Shown in pieces: positions 9,588 through 20,929 of a stretch of 64,000 nucleotides of DNA. The notes beneath the pieces were generated by a model. That model was not told where the DNA came from, ran no database searches, and worked only from the letters and a program-made list of their open reading frames with translations. The translations under genes were made by a program, and so were the position numbers. How positions within the stretch are numbered: the first letter of the stretch is position 1; each line of letters opens with the position of its first letter. The stretch comes from Siphonodentalium dalli (lineage: Eukaryota > Mollusca > Scaphopoda > Gadilida > Siphonodentaliidae), in assembly GCA_032622095.1 (NCBI GenBank), contig CP136061.1, forward strand, positions 257,518,077 to 257,582,076, given 5' to 3'.

Positions 9588-11311
9588 CTCTCGTGCAGCG
9601 AAGTCATTGGCCTTCTATATTTACCATGTGGTCACGTGCAAAGAAGTCATTGGCCTTCTATATTTACCATGTGGTCTCGTGCAGAGAAGTCATTGGCCTT
9701 CTATATTTACCATGTGGTCACGTGCAGAGAAGTCATTGGCCTTCTATATTTACCATGTGGTCTCGTGCAGAGAAGTCATTGGCCTTCTATATTTACCATG
9801 TGGTCTCGTGCAGAGAAGTCATTGGCCTTCTATATTTACCATGTGGTCTCGTGCAGAGAAGTCATTGGCCTTCTATATTTACCATGTGGTCTCGTGCAGA
9901 GAAGTCATTGGCCTTCTATATTTACCATGTGGTCTCGTGCAGAGAAGTCATTGGCCTTCTATATTTACCATGTGGTCTCGTGCAGAGAAGTCATTGGCCT
10001 TCTATATTTACCATGTGGTCTCGTGCAGAGAAGTCATTGGCCTTCTATATTTACCATGTGGTCTCGTGCAGAGAAGTCATTGGCCTTCTATATTTACCAT
10101 GTGGTCTCGTGCAGAGAAGTCATTGGCCTTCTATATTTACCATGTGGTCTCGTGCAGAGAAGTCATTGGCCTTCTATATTTACCATGTGGTCTCGTGCAG
10201 AGAAGTCATTGGCCTTCTATATTTACCATGTGGTCTCGTGCAGAGAAGTCATTGGCCTTCTATATTTACCATGTGGTCTCGTGCAGAGAAGTCATTGGCC
10301 TTCTATATTTACCATGTGGTCTCGTGCAGAGAAGTCATTGGCCTTCTATATTTACCATGTGGTCTCGTGCAGAGAAGTCATTGGCCTTCTATATTTACCA
10401 TGTGGTCTCGTGCAGAGAAGTCATTGGCCTTCTATATTTACCATGTGGTCTCGTGCAGAGAAGTCATTGGCCTTCTATATTTACCATGTGGTCTCGTGCA
10501 GAGAAGTCATTGGCCTTCTATATTTACCATGTGGTCTCGTGCAGAGAAGTCATTGGCCTTCTATATTTACCATGTGGTCTCGTGCAGAGAAGTCATTGGC
10601 CTTCTATATTTACCATGTGGTCTCGTGCAGAGAAGTCATTGGCCTTCTATATTTACCATGTGGTCTCGTGCAGAGAAGTCATTGGCCTTCTATATTTACC
10701 ATGTGGTCTCGTGCAGAGAAGTCATTGGCCTTCTATATTTACCATGTGGTCTCGTGCAGAGAAGTCATTGGCCTTCTATATTTACCATGTGGTCTCGTGC
10801 AGAGAAGTCATTGGCCTTCTATATTTACCATGTGGTCTCGTGCAGAGAAGTCATTGGCCTTCTATATTTACCATGTGGTCTCGTGCAGAGAAGTCATTGG
10901 CCTTCTATATTTACCATGTGGTCTCGTGCAGAGAAGTCATTGGCCTTCTATATTTACCATGTGGTCTCGTGCAGAGAAGTCATTGGCCTTCTATATTTAC
11001 CATGTGGTCTCGTGCAGAGAAGTCATTGGCCTTCTATATTTACCATGTGGTCTCGTGCAGAGAAGTCATTGGCCTTCTATATTTACCATGTGGTCTCGTG
11101 CAGAGAAGTCATTGGCCTTCTATATTTACCATGTGGTCTCGTGCAGAGAAGTCATTGGCCTTCTATATTTACCATGTGGTCTCGTGCAGAGAAGTCATTG
11201 GCCTTCTATATTTACCATGTGGTCTCGTGCAGAGAAGTCATTGGCCTTCTATATTTACCATGTGGTCTCGTGCAGAGAAGTCATTGGCCTTCTATATTTA
11301 CCATGTGGTCA
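9588..11311. repeat. Satellite-like array, 43-bp unit, about 40 copies
   Basis: The unit runs GTCATTGGCCTTCTATATTT, ACCATGTGGT, CTCGTGCAGAGAA (43 bp). Apart from the first three or four copies (CACGTGCAAAG and CACGTGCAGAG variants) and the last, the copies look identical. The unit has no stop in any plus-strand phase, and 43 is not a multiple of 3, so all three plus frames stay open for about 580-600 codons with the same 43-residue super-repeat. These are not supported as genes. Confidence 0.95.
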
Positions 11312-11884
11312 CAACACTTGCAAACAATTGAACGGCAATGTCATGAAGTCTCAGTACATCTTGAGACAGTTAAATTTGCCATAGTTGAAGCTGAATAAGT
11401 GTGTTGGAATGTACTTGTGTATAGGTTTTAATGATGTGTACTGTATACGCCTACGAACGAGTTACCGGAAATTCTTATTTGCTGAACCCAATTAATGCCT
11501 TCGTGTCTGGGATAGTTTTGGGCAGTCATTGTCCGCCTTGTACAATTCCTAATAAGGTTATGTCCTCAGACTCAGTAACTCCCCTGTTAATTCATTGGCT
11601 TCAACAGACTGAATCCAGATAAGATACATCCCAATTAATGTTCTAATATTGGAATATAATGTCAAAGCACTGCATTAATGGACCTAATATGTCTGGATTA
11701 AATCTATTCCCATTGATATTTCTCTATTTATTGCACTATAATGTGTGTTTATAAACAGGATCAGAAATAAAATTCCATCATAAAAGCACTTACCCCCCAG
11801 ACCTGATGTTATCAATGATATATGGGTGGAAAATATTACACCCTAACAACCTGTGAAGCAGGATCATTACTCTTTGTGCGATTT
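11312..11884. other. No gene seen
   Basis: Unmatched AT-rich sequence. A 63-codon plus-strand open frame (11431-11622) has no recognisable domain. Confidence 0.4.
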
Positions 11885-12400
11885 AATAAACCCCGTACCA
11901 TGGTGATTAAATGAATTTAACCCCTCTGATTTAATAAACCTGGTACCATGGTGATTAAATGAATTTAACCCCTCTGATTTAATAAACCCGGTACCATAGT
12001 GACTAAATGAATTTAACCCTCTGAATTAATAAACCAGGTACCATGGTGATTAAATGAATTTAACCCCTCTGATTTAATAAACCCGGTACCATGGCGACTA
12101 AATGAATTGAACCCCTCTGATTTAATAAACCCGGTACCATGGCGACTAAATGAATTTAACCCTTCCGATTTAATAAACCCGGTACCATGGCGACTAAATG
12201 AATTTAACCCTTCCGATTTAATAAACCCGGTACCATGATGACTAAATGAATTTAACCCTTCCGATTTAATAAACCAGGTACCATGGTGACTAAATGAATT
12301 TAACCCTTCCGATTTAATAAACCCGGTACCATGGCGACTAAATGAATTTAACCCTCCCGATTTAATAAACCAGGTACCATGGTGACTAAATGAATTTACT
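11885..12400. repeat. Tandem array, 48-bp unit, 11 copies
   Basis: The unit contains GATTTAATAAACCCGGTACC, ATGGCGACTAAATG and AATTTAACCCTTCC. The GGTACCAT motif recurs every 46-50 bases from about 11896 to 12374. Because 48 is a multiple of 3, a minus-strand frame of 163 codons (12504-12013) reads as repeated 16-residue peptides (NSFSRHGTGFIKSEG); this is probably a by-product of the repeat. Confidence 0.9.
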
Positions 12401-12504
12401 AAATAGATTCTACCATGCTTTATATAGAGAATAATCCCACGATTCAGCTGGTGACATAAATAATTCATGAGAGGCGGGGAAGCTGAACAAACACCAGAGT
12501 GCAT

Positions 12505-13160
12505 TGCCCTATAGTCTCTGCCTCAAATGAATTATTTCATGTCCCATGAGTTCAATTAAATTATTATTCTGTTTATTATAATCTACTATAAACATCGCTA
12601 ATCATATAGTAAGATCAAATATTTCAGTTTGAATATGATTTTCAGAATATAATATGTGAATTTGTTTACCATTTCCAATGTTTACTGTCAAAATTTGTTT
12701 AATCTTTGGTATCTTATTGGACGTTTTTTGTCAGTTCTGTATAAACAGTAATGTTTACATTACAATCGTTTTGACATAAGAAATATCATTATTAGAAAGT
12801 TATTAATAATGAAAATACAAACAAAATTACGAACATTATTTTCCTATACCAGCAGTTTAAGATAAAGATGGGACCATGGTACATATAATTAAGTTGGCTT
12901 TTACCAATTTAGAAATTTAGAATGTATGCTAGGCCAGGAGGAATCTAAAGGATTAATTGTGAAATTTAAAGTTATGTACATGAGTAAGCAGGTGTAGATT
13001 TGTAAGTAATAGTGTATAGGTCTGTAGTAATATATAAAAAAATTCACTGGTATCGTCATCAGTTATGTACCCAGTGATAGAGCGTTTAAGCAACGTACCA
13101 TCACTTTTCGGCACTTTTGGCACAGTGAGGGTATCCTAGCACCCATCTGTTGTTCCTGTC
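12505..13160. other. No gene; AT-rich
   Basis: AT-rich sequence without coding signals. At 13125-13155 a GTGAGGGTATCCTAGCACCC block resembles the end of Q-type repeats. Confidence 0.4.
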
Positions 13161-13162
13161 AT

Positions 13163-13305
13163 TTGGTCAGTCAGCCACTGAGAGTCAGTGATATTGTGGA
13201 TTTTGATTGGTCAGTCAGCCACTGAGAGTCTGTGATATTGTGGATTTTGATTGGTCAGTCAGCCACTGAGAGTCGGTGATGTTGTGGATTTTGATTGGTC
13301 AGTGA
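13163..13305. repeat. Tandem repeat, 44-bp unit, about 3 copies
   Basis: GGTCAGTCAGCCACTGAGAG followed by TCAGTGATATTGTGGATTTT, repeated three times with single-base changes. Confidence 0.85.
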
Positions 13306-13509
13306 CCTTATTTGCTGACTTGTGACCAAGACACAAAATCTAGATCTAATCTCTTTGAGTGAGCTCTAAAGTTCTCTTATGTCATCACTGATATCTGTTT
13401 CCAATTTCTATTTAAAGTGACACAAAGCCCCAATCAATCAGTAAGTCCATGATAGATCCCGCTATCAGCCTTCAATTTCTGTTTGTTCCTTGACTGGAAC
13501 TTACTCAAA

Positions 13510-13815
13510 TTTTGCGCCAGCGCATTCTGTTATATATTATTATTATTATATTTTTATTTTCCTCCATTTACTGAAGAGTTATAAATAATGATACAAACAA
13601 TAGTACATGTAATATGAACATAGAATGAGCCAAGGTAAACCAGGAAAAAATATATTCTGTTATATATGCGAGTCTGCCTAATAATATTTGACTTGACCTT
13701 GTAAGCCAGTGCATTGTCTTATATATGTGAGGCTCCCTATCGCATATATAAGAGGATGCACTTGCACAAGATCTTTAATGCTGCACCAGTGCGGCTCCCG
13801 TCATGAAAGTGTTAT
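13510..13815. mobile_element. Old V-type hairpin element remnant
   Basis: Contains diverged hairpin arms (TCTGTTATATATGCGAGTC at about 13660; GCCAGTGCATTGTCTTATAT at about 13705; CGCATATATAAGAGGATGCA at about 13741) and an end block CTCCCGTCATGAAAGTGTTA matching V-type termini. The arms are far more diverged than those of families A and B, so it is older. Confidence 0.55.
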
Positions 13816-14339
13816 TAGTGTTGTTGAATATGTATCAGTCAGATTTATTGGTTAGGCCACAACAATTTTCTAGCCTGGTTTAAGAATATTTTGGTTGAAA
13901 AAAAGTAGATGCAGGAGTGGGGAAAAAAATTTAAATTAAATTATGCATCACCACCACAACATCGATTTACAAATTGCAGAATTGTGCATGAATTTCACAA
14001 GATTTTTGAATTCGATAAGTTTTACTAAAAAAAATTTAATAAATTGAGGTATTTCTTCCTAGGAAACCAGATAAAACTGTATTAATCATGGAAAAGAAGG
14101 TGAAAGCACAAAAGAGACTATTGCATCTAATATTTTCTACACCACTGCGACTGCTTGCTTCATATTTAATCAGCTTGAACATAAACCAATCATATAAACA
14201 GTTTTATTTTTTCTCCACTGCTGCCACAGGGGTATCCTTAGTCCCACCTCTTGTTATGTGAATTAATTAAAGTATGCATGGAATGAGATAACCTACTCCT
14301 CAATACCATCAATTCAAGGAAAAACACCTTATTAACCTA
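13816..14339. other. No gene; AT-rich, with Q-type tail fragment
   Basis: No gene. At 14228-14262, GGGGTATCCTTAGTCCCACC followed by TCTTGTTA matches the 3' end of Q-type repeats, so an old Q tail lies here. Confidence 0.4.
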
Positions 14340-14475
14340 CTTTATCCACCTCCTATCCATGTCTACTATACAGATAAAGCCCATCAGATAAACCACGCCT
14401 CTATCCGTCTACTAGACAGATAGAGCATCCTCTACTAGACAGATAATTTAAGCATCTTCTACTAGACAGATAAAC
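14340..14475. repeat. Short imperfect repeats of TCTACTAGACAGATA
   Basis: Four or five copies of a 15-bp core (CTACTAGACAGATAAA / CTACTATACAGATAAAG) with variable spacers. A further copy stands alone at about 15050. Confidence 0.65.
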
Positions 14476-16111
14476 GTAAAATATGCAAGGAAGAAAGGTT
14501 ACAAGAACTTGGAGCAGTTAACCTCCAGCAGTTCATGAGTGACGTCACTGGGTCGTAACAACGTTATGGAGCATCATTAGAACGGACCATGCTGGTTTCC
14601 GTTGTTAGTGACAGCGTCCTTAGAAACGTCAACATACACAATGTATTTTCGTGCAACAAATTTCTAAAAGATCAAAGGATGCGCTCCAAAACGCACTCAA
14701 ATAGAATTTTTAAATGTTCAGTTGGTGAAATCTATAACTTGATTAAGCAATTGGCAGTTTGTTTCTATATAAAGTATAAGATATTCTTCTGTGAGCTGGT
14801 AGCGGTACATTTGCACTGCCGATCTTATAGTGCTGGTGCTAAGTACTGCTAAAATTCAGACTTTCAGTCAATTCATTAAAAAGTTTCAAGCACAAACATC
14901 CAAATTCACATGACTGCTATATTCGTACATTTCAGTTTTAGATTTGAACGTTTCGCAAATCATTTAGATTTTATTAGAAATTACACCATGCTATGATATT
15001 TTTCCGGCGCAGTCGCATGAATACAAAACTGTTTCATAATTAATTAGTCTCTACTATACAGATAAAGTCGCTAAGTAGGTCATCGCTTCTCTGTAAGGAG
15101 CCTGTGAATTTTGCGATGTTTTTTGACAAAAACTGCGATAAAATACATTTAAATTCGTTCGGTGAATAAACAGAACATCCACATAGTGCAGCTGAATAAA
15201 GAATTTATTCAGCTGCACTATGCGGATATTCTCTATGTATACCTGTAACAATTGTTCTGTTTGTTTTGTTTTTGTAATATATGTTTGTTTATGTCATATT
15301 AGAAACCAAAATTTATTGTTATTGCTGATTACAACTTGAAACTTGATATATGAGGAAAAAGTTGGAGGGGTTCGTAAACCAGGCTATTAAATTGCTGTGG
15401 CCTAAACCACAACTACCAGTCCTTCAGATTAACACTAATGGGGTCTCTCTCTCAGAGTAATATAATTCCACAGGGATATAATTGTCATCTGGTAATTATT
15501 CTATTGATTGCCATTAAACAGCCTTTGAACTATTTGGCACCAGGTTATCTCCTTATTAGTGGGAGGTCACTCTGCTAATAAGCACTGTTCATTGTACTTA
15601 ATGCTACTGGCCACAAAGCTACACTTCTAATAAGCATCATCCATCGGATTTATTCTGTGAACCATACCACCAATCACTATGGGAAAGCCCTCCCATTTGT
15701 GATTAAAATTACCCAAGCCCCATTACGATGGCATAATAAATAAGCGGAAACATTAATGAATAATACCACTGGTTTTCGGAGATCTTCATTGCTAAACTAT
15801 ACAAAGACCTCAAAATAGGCGAGCAAATTAAAAACAGATTCGGATTCGGAGCTTATTATGCCAACTACGATGACATAATCGTAGTCGGCCAATACTAAAA
15901 TGCGGAATCGGTTCTAAGTGCATGGGGTGTATAGATTACTTCCCTGTGCAATGAGTTATTTAATTAATTAAGATAGAGTGGTTCATTTCAGAAGTCAATC
16001 CTGTATAGCAGAGGATATTTATATGAATAAATTAATTAGTAGTGCCCAGCATGGTTGTTTTTGGAGCTATTGATAACTTAATACCACCAGGAATGTGTCT
16101 GGTTTGTTGAA
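14476..16111. other. No gene supported; one short perfect palindrome
   Basis: No domain is recognised in the short frames here (14589-14852 plus, 15251-15054 minus). A 41-bp palindrome is listed separately. At about 15680-15740, AAAGCCCTCCCATTTGTGAT and GGCATAATAAAT match a block at about 59690-59750, so part of an old repeat is present. Confidence 0.4.
15182..15222. repeat. Perfect palindrome, 19-bp arms
   Basis: CATAGTGCAGCTGAATAAA (15182-15200), spacer GAA, then its exact inverse (15204-15222). Confidence 0.9.
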
Positions 16112-16234
16112 TACAGTAATGCTCTAAGAGAGCTTTCCAATGAAAGACAACAAGGCATATTTCCGACTAAATTCTGAAAAGTTACCCATAATTATGCTGT
16201 GGTTAAGGAGTCGATTATTTAGAGCATTACTGTA
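16112..16234. mobile_element. Family C foldback, internally deleted
   Basis: A 16-base left end (TACAGTAATGCTCTAA) is joined directly to a complete right arm ending GATTATTTAGAGCATTACTG TA. TA lies at both ends. Confidence 0.8.
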
Positions 16235-16399
16235 GATATTAGTAGTGCTTTGATAGTCTATTATTCACTCGGTGACTGTTCACCAGTGTCAACCTGCAAA
16301 ATTGTTTGAACTTTAAAATGTGACCCAAAGTGAGTGGTATGGCAGCAGACGATCACACAACTTTGTCATAAGAATTAGTGACAAACGTTATAAAAACAT

Positions 16400-16470
16400 G
16401 GGGATTCTCTTATATGAGTGTGTCTTCTATATGGAGCCTCACATATAAAAGAGAATACCCTGGCTTACTT
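16400..16470. mobile_element. Old V-type hairpin fragment
   Basis: GGATTCTCTTATATGAG and its approximate inverse CTCACATATAAAAGAGAATA flank a GGAGCC-type loop. It is a diverged version of the hairpin module. Confidence 0.5.
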
Positions 16471-16715
16471 GTAGGGCTCTGCAAAGCTTCGAAGATTTGA
16501 TTCGTTGTCTTTTCCCATCTGGAGGTCTCGTCGGCACTGTGTATGATGTAATTTAGAGTTTATACTAGTTAATCGTTACGTCCATTCACAATCCGTCACC
16601 CTTTCGGAGATGTCATTACGTGTAACACTCATAACATTGGTCGTTCTTGGACAATGTTGGGGTAAAATGTAGTATATAAGTGACTATATATACTGATTAA
16701 AAGTCAAGACACCTA

Positions 16716-16824
16716 CCGAGAGCTTTCTGATGAATGGCAACAAGCCATATTTCCGACTAAACCCTGAAAAATTACCCATAATTCTGCTGTGGTTATGGAG
16801 TCGATTAATTAGGGCATTACTGTA
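16716..16824. mobile_element. Family C foldback, right half only
   Basis: From GAGAGCTTTCTGATGAATGG to ATTAGGGCATTACTGTA; the left arm is absent. Confidence 0.8.
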
Positions 16825-17103
16825 TGGTTCATATACTTTTATATAGTTAGTGCTAGCAATAGTTTCTTCTAAACATGCATACCTATGTTAACTTGCCAAG
16901 TGTGTATTGTGTCATAATTATGCTAGTTGCATATTAATACATTTTAATTTTCCCTATAATGTTAATATCCAACAATCAACCTATATATTGAACATGATTA
17001 TATGGTCCCCCACATAAATGCATTCTGATGGAAAAGAAAGCTGGGTTATGCCATCTATTATTATATATTCAGGGATAAAATGCACATTGTGATTATATAG
17101 AGT

Positions 17104-17307
17104 TACAGTAATGCCCTAAATAATCGACTCCTTAACTGCAGCACAATTATGGGTAACTTTTCAGGATTTAGTCAGAAATATTCATTGGAAAGCTCTCACG
17201 GAGAGCTTTATGATGAATGGCAACAAGCCATATTTCCGACTAAATCCTGAAAAGTTAGCCATAATTCTGCTATGGTTAAGGAGTTGATTACTTAAGGCAT
17301 TACTGTA
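17104..17307. mobile_element. Family C foldback, complete
   Basis: TACAGTAATGCCCTAAATAA at the left and GGCATTACTGTA at the right. The arms are inverted across a centre at about 17205 (GAAAGCTCTCACGGAGAGCTTT). Some of the left arm is deleted. Confidence 0.85.
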
Positions 17308-17579
17308 CATCCTGTCAAACGGAATGTATTATTAGCATTCTTCACTCCTCGACCTATGATTTCTGGGACCAACGGAAACTGACGAGGTTTGCCGAATGGA
17401 ATTATTACAAGTAGCCCATCCAGGTATTGCAATCACAACTTCTCGGGTACTGATGCAGCGGGTCATGCATATTGATATACATGGCAATGTCTGTGATGCA
17501 GCGTGTACATAATGCAGTCTTGAAAATACAGTCATAGTCATTGGCGAGTGGCGACTATCAAATTAATAAATAAACACTA
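17308..17579. other. No gene seen
   Basis: A 69-codon minus-strand frame (17541-17332) is open, but no domain is recognised and no repeat match was seen. Confidence 0.35.
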
Positions 17580-17790
17580 TTAACCCTTTTAGTGCCAGGG
17601 GCCGATCTCATCGGCCCTAATTTATGGTCTGTAGAGTGCCCTAAAAAAAAAAAATTTGGTGGGTTTATAGGCCAATGCATTCTCTTATATATGCGAGGCG
17701 ACCTATGGTCGACTCACATATATAAGAGAATGCATTGGCACAGGGTATATGGGTCGATACAAACATCGGACCTGGCACTCAAAGGGTTAA
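17580..17790. mobile_element. Family A TTAA element, copy A3 (short form)
   Basis: TTAACCCTTTTAGTGCCAGG to CCTGGCACTCAAAGGGTTAA. Keeps the GGCCGATCTCATCGGCCC end and the hairpin (17671-17739), with most of the interior lost. Confidence 0.85.
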
Positions 17791-18120
17791 ATATATACTA
17801 GAGCAGTTGAGTAGGGTATCTTCAGTAGTATTTATTCATTTTATTGTGGTCAAGGTCAGTGCTCAGATGACGTATATGTCTCATGTTATACTATGTGATA
17901 TAATTTTGATTTTCGTTCAAAAATAAAGTTGAGAACGATGTCAGTCGCAAAACGTTTGTCTGTGAACTCTGTCATGGTCATCTATAATTTTCTCCATCCA
18001 GTCTTTTTTGTCCCGAATCGATTAAGATTCCATGTCGACATCGGACTCCCGATTCGGTTCGAGAACTGATTCGGTTAACCAATTTCCGAATCGCAGGGCC
18101 CTATACTTACACGATCAAGG
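17791..18120. other. No gene seen
   Basis: Unmatched sequence. GATTCGG and its inverse recur between 18010 and 18100, but no clear element boundaries were found. Confidence 0.3.
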
Positions 18121-18570
18121 TAAATATTTTTAGGCTAATGTATTCTCTTTTATATGCGATGCTCCCTATAATTGCATATATGAGAGATAGAGGATCTCAC
18201 ATGAGTTTCTAGTTTATACGGAATTTATCAACCGAGTTCACTAAATTCGATTTGAGCCGAGGTTTACCGAGGCTCAAATAGAATTTATAGGACGAGGTTG
18301 ATAAATTACGTATAAAATAGGACGAGTGTGAGATACCTTTTATCACATGATCAAATAAACCCGAAGCAACGCGCAATATTCATCGAAAACAACAATCATA
18401 AACTACAGCGATCGCAAGTTATTTGAAGAACGCCGTGACGTCATCGCACGCGCTGATATTAAACGTGTCTATTACCGATAATTATGAAACTGCTTTTATG
18501 GCCAAATTATATGAGAGAATGCTTTTCTCAAAATTTCAGGATGCTCCAGTCATGGGAGGGTTATAGGTCT
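18121..18570. mobile_element. Old V-type element split by a foldback
   Basis: GGCTAATGTATTCTCTTTTA (about 18133) and, after an interruption, ATATGAGAGAATGCTTTTCT then TTTCAGGATGCTCCAGTCAT are the two parts of a diverged V-type element. The interruption holds a foldback at about 18189-18336: ATCTCACATGAG and GGAATTTATCAACC on the left are inverted as GGTTGATAAATTACGTAT and GTGTGAGAT on the right, with GAGCCGAGGTTTACCGAGGCTC at the centre. Confidence 0.5.
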
Positions 18571-19017
18571 GTGGTAGAGAAGTCACATCTGTTGAATATT
18601 CAATATATTCCCCAAAATTTGATATGCTTATATATATAGTGGGCAAATAATTGCCAAGAGACAAGTGTGTCATGAAAACAAGTAAGATGTCCTGACAAGA
18701 TCATCGAACCAGCAACTTATTTTTTGCCTCAATTCCTAAAATTAATGAATATATGTCAAGGCTTAGAATGTTTGAGATAAAATCATATCCCTAGGGGATA
18801 ACCCTATCTACACTAATGACTCAATGTCAAATTAGGTGATTGAACTCATCAATTTAGGTAACTCTCATGACCTTATGAGTTATTGTAACCAAGATATAAA
18901 GTGCCAGCAGGAAATTGAACACTGGAGATATAAATTGAACACATTGACCTTGGAGATTGATGAGTTCGTGCAGAAAAATATCTTGCCATGGGCTTTTGTT
19001 AACCTCTCTATACTAAA
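18571..19017. other. No gene supported
   Basis: A plus-strand 93-codon frame begins at 18836 but runs into the adjoining tandem repeat and has no recognisable domain. Confidence 0.35.
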
Positions 19018-19200
19018 GTTTAACCCTTTCTATACTAAAGCATCATTGATGAGTAGTTATCCCATAGGAAATGTTCAGATTATAAGTTTAACACTTTCTA
19101 TACTAAAGCATCATTGATGAGTAGTTACCATAGGAAATGTTCAGATAATAAGTTTTAACCCTTTCTATACTAAAGCATCATTGATGAGTATTATAAGTTA
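19018..19200. repeat. Tandem repeat, about 70-bp unit, 2.7 copies
   Basis: TTTAACCCTTTCTATACTAA followed by AGCATCATTGATGAGTAG and GGAAATGTTCAGATTATAAG, repeated. Each unit starts with TTAACCCTTT or TTAACACTTT, reminiscent of the TTAA element ends, but no paired end was found. Confidence 0.8.
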
Positions 19201-19387
19201 TCCCATATCACCATTCGGATTTGTATTTTCAGAAATAGTGGCGTGTCTCATAATAATTCACTGGGTACGATCTTAAATTAAATATTATGTTGAAAATCTA
19301 TTGCTATTCTTGGCTGGATTTATGCAAAACGTGCATCTCCATCTTAAACTCTGTGTGCGACAATCCTCAGACTAATGTATTAGCCTC

Positions 19388-19480
19388 ATGACTTCCTGAC
19401 CCCTCACGACTTACTGACACCTCACGTCTTACTGACACCTCACGTCTTACTGACACCTCACGATTTAGTGACAAGTCATG
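19388..19480. repeat. Tandem repeat, 18-bp unit, about 5 copies
   Basis: ACACCTCACGTCTTACTG repeated with single-base changes. Confidence 0.8.
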
Positions 19481-19636
19481 TCTTATGGAATGTATCAATA
19501 CCAATTTCCCTTTCTTGAAATTCAAAGAGATTTAATTTCAGATTCCGTCAGTATTACAGAATTTACAGTCTTAATTTAACAAAGCTGCCACGGAGCCTTG
19601 AAAATGGTGTGCCTGTCATTTGCAGACCTTATTGTC

Positions 19637-20175
19637 CCCCGTAAAATTTATTTTCGGGGGACTATTGTAATCAGCTCCATACGTCCGTCCGTGCGTCCGT
19701 CCATCTGTCCGGAGTTATAACTCCAGTAATGATCATCAGATTTGATTGAAACTTGGTATGTACATGTAGGTGTCTCAACCAAGCACACAGGTGCTCTACA
19801 ATTCTGGGTTTGATCCGATGTTCTTTTATGGAGTTATTTCCCTTTTTTCAACTTTTTTTTTACTTAGAAAATTTCTCACTTTTTCGGTTTCCAGATGATA
19901 TCTCAAGTTTGGATCCTTTAATTGCAAATACGGTTTTTATGTGGATCAGTCATATCAAGATACAGGTTGAGTTCGAATTTTTTCGACTTAGAAAATTCAA
20001 TTTTACTTGTTTTTTCTTTGGTTTCCGGATGATAACTCCAGTTTGGAGTGTTTAATTGGAAATTCTGTTTTTTTGTGGGTCGTTCATATCAAAATACTAG
20101 TCAAGTTCAAATTTGAGTTTGATCCAATGATTTTTCCCAGAGTTATGGGCCTTTCGAATTTGAATTTTTTTTATT
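19637..20175. repeat. P-type repeat (CCGTCCGTGCGTCCGTCC), with internal subunits
   Basis: Begins CCCCCGTAAAATTTATTTTC / GGGGGACTATTG and CCGTCCGTGCGTCCGTCC. Two or three subunits of about 120-160 bp follow, with CCGGATGATAACTCCAG, AGTTTGGA and GAGTTATGGGCC blocks. Related copies are at 41452-43845, 43853-44035 and 53628-53900. Short plus-strand frames here have no domain. Confidence 0.6.
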
Positions 20176-20439
20176 ATAATTTTCTGTATGAGGGTACCTC
20201 CCTAGTAGAAATGGAATGATTCCCAAACCATGATCACAGTCATATTCGCAACCATGTCCGCAATCATCTGAGTATGGTTGCATTTGGAACGATTCCCAAC
20301 CTCCAAGTTAGAGTATATTCTAGCTTGCGCAATCATCAAAATGGTTGCGCAACCATCATGATGGTTGCGCAACCACCATAATGATTCCCGCAATCATCCT
20401 CAAATGATTCCCTACAATCATCTTCGCATGCATCGCAAT

Positions 20440-20900
20440 CATCACAATCTTGTGGGAATCATAAAGAAGGTTGTGAGATGGGAATCATAAAGAAGGTTGC
20501 GAGATGGGAATCATAAAGAAGGTTGCGAGGATGCGCGCATGGTCATGATGATGATTGCGGGAATCATAAAGAAGGTTGCGAGATGGGAATCATAAAGAAG
20601 GTTGCGAACATGGTCATCACATCGCGACCATCCTCGCAACCTTCTTTATGATTCCCATCTCGCAACCTTCTTTATGATTCCCATCTCGCAACCTTCTTTA
20701 TGATTCCCATCTCGCAACCTTCTTTATGATTCCCATCTCCCAACCTTCTTTATGATTCCCATCTCGCAACCTTCTTTATGATTCCCGCAATCATCATCAT
20801 GACCATCCTCGCAACCATCTTTATGATTCCCATCTCGCAACCTTCTTTATGATTCCCATCTCGCAACCTTCATTATGATTCCCGCAATCATCTTCACAAC
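20440..20900. repeat. Inverted tandem array, 26-bp unit, about 16 copies
   Basis: Units GGGAATCATAAAGAAGGTTG + CGAGAT run forward to about 20605 and as their inverse (CGCAACCTTCTTTATGATTC) from about 20633. The whole could fold into one long hairpin. It ends in a 14-base C run at 20908-20921. Confidence 0.85.
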
Positions 20901-20929
20901 CATTCTACCCCCCCCCCCCCCAATTAAAT

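Noticed and set aside
9593-11398. Three overlapping plus-strand frames of about 575-601 codons
   Set aside because: All three are readings of the same 43-bp tandem repeat, which lacks stops. There is no non-repetitive domain, and the frames share one peptide in shifted register.
12013-12504. 163-codon minus-strand frame with 16-residue repeats
   Set aside because: It lies over the 48-bp array, whose unit is a multiple of three; only the first 40 or so codons are non-repetitive and they match no family I know.
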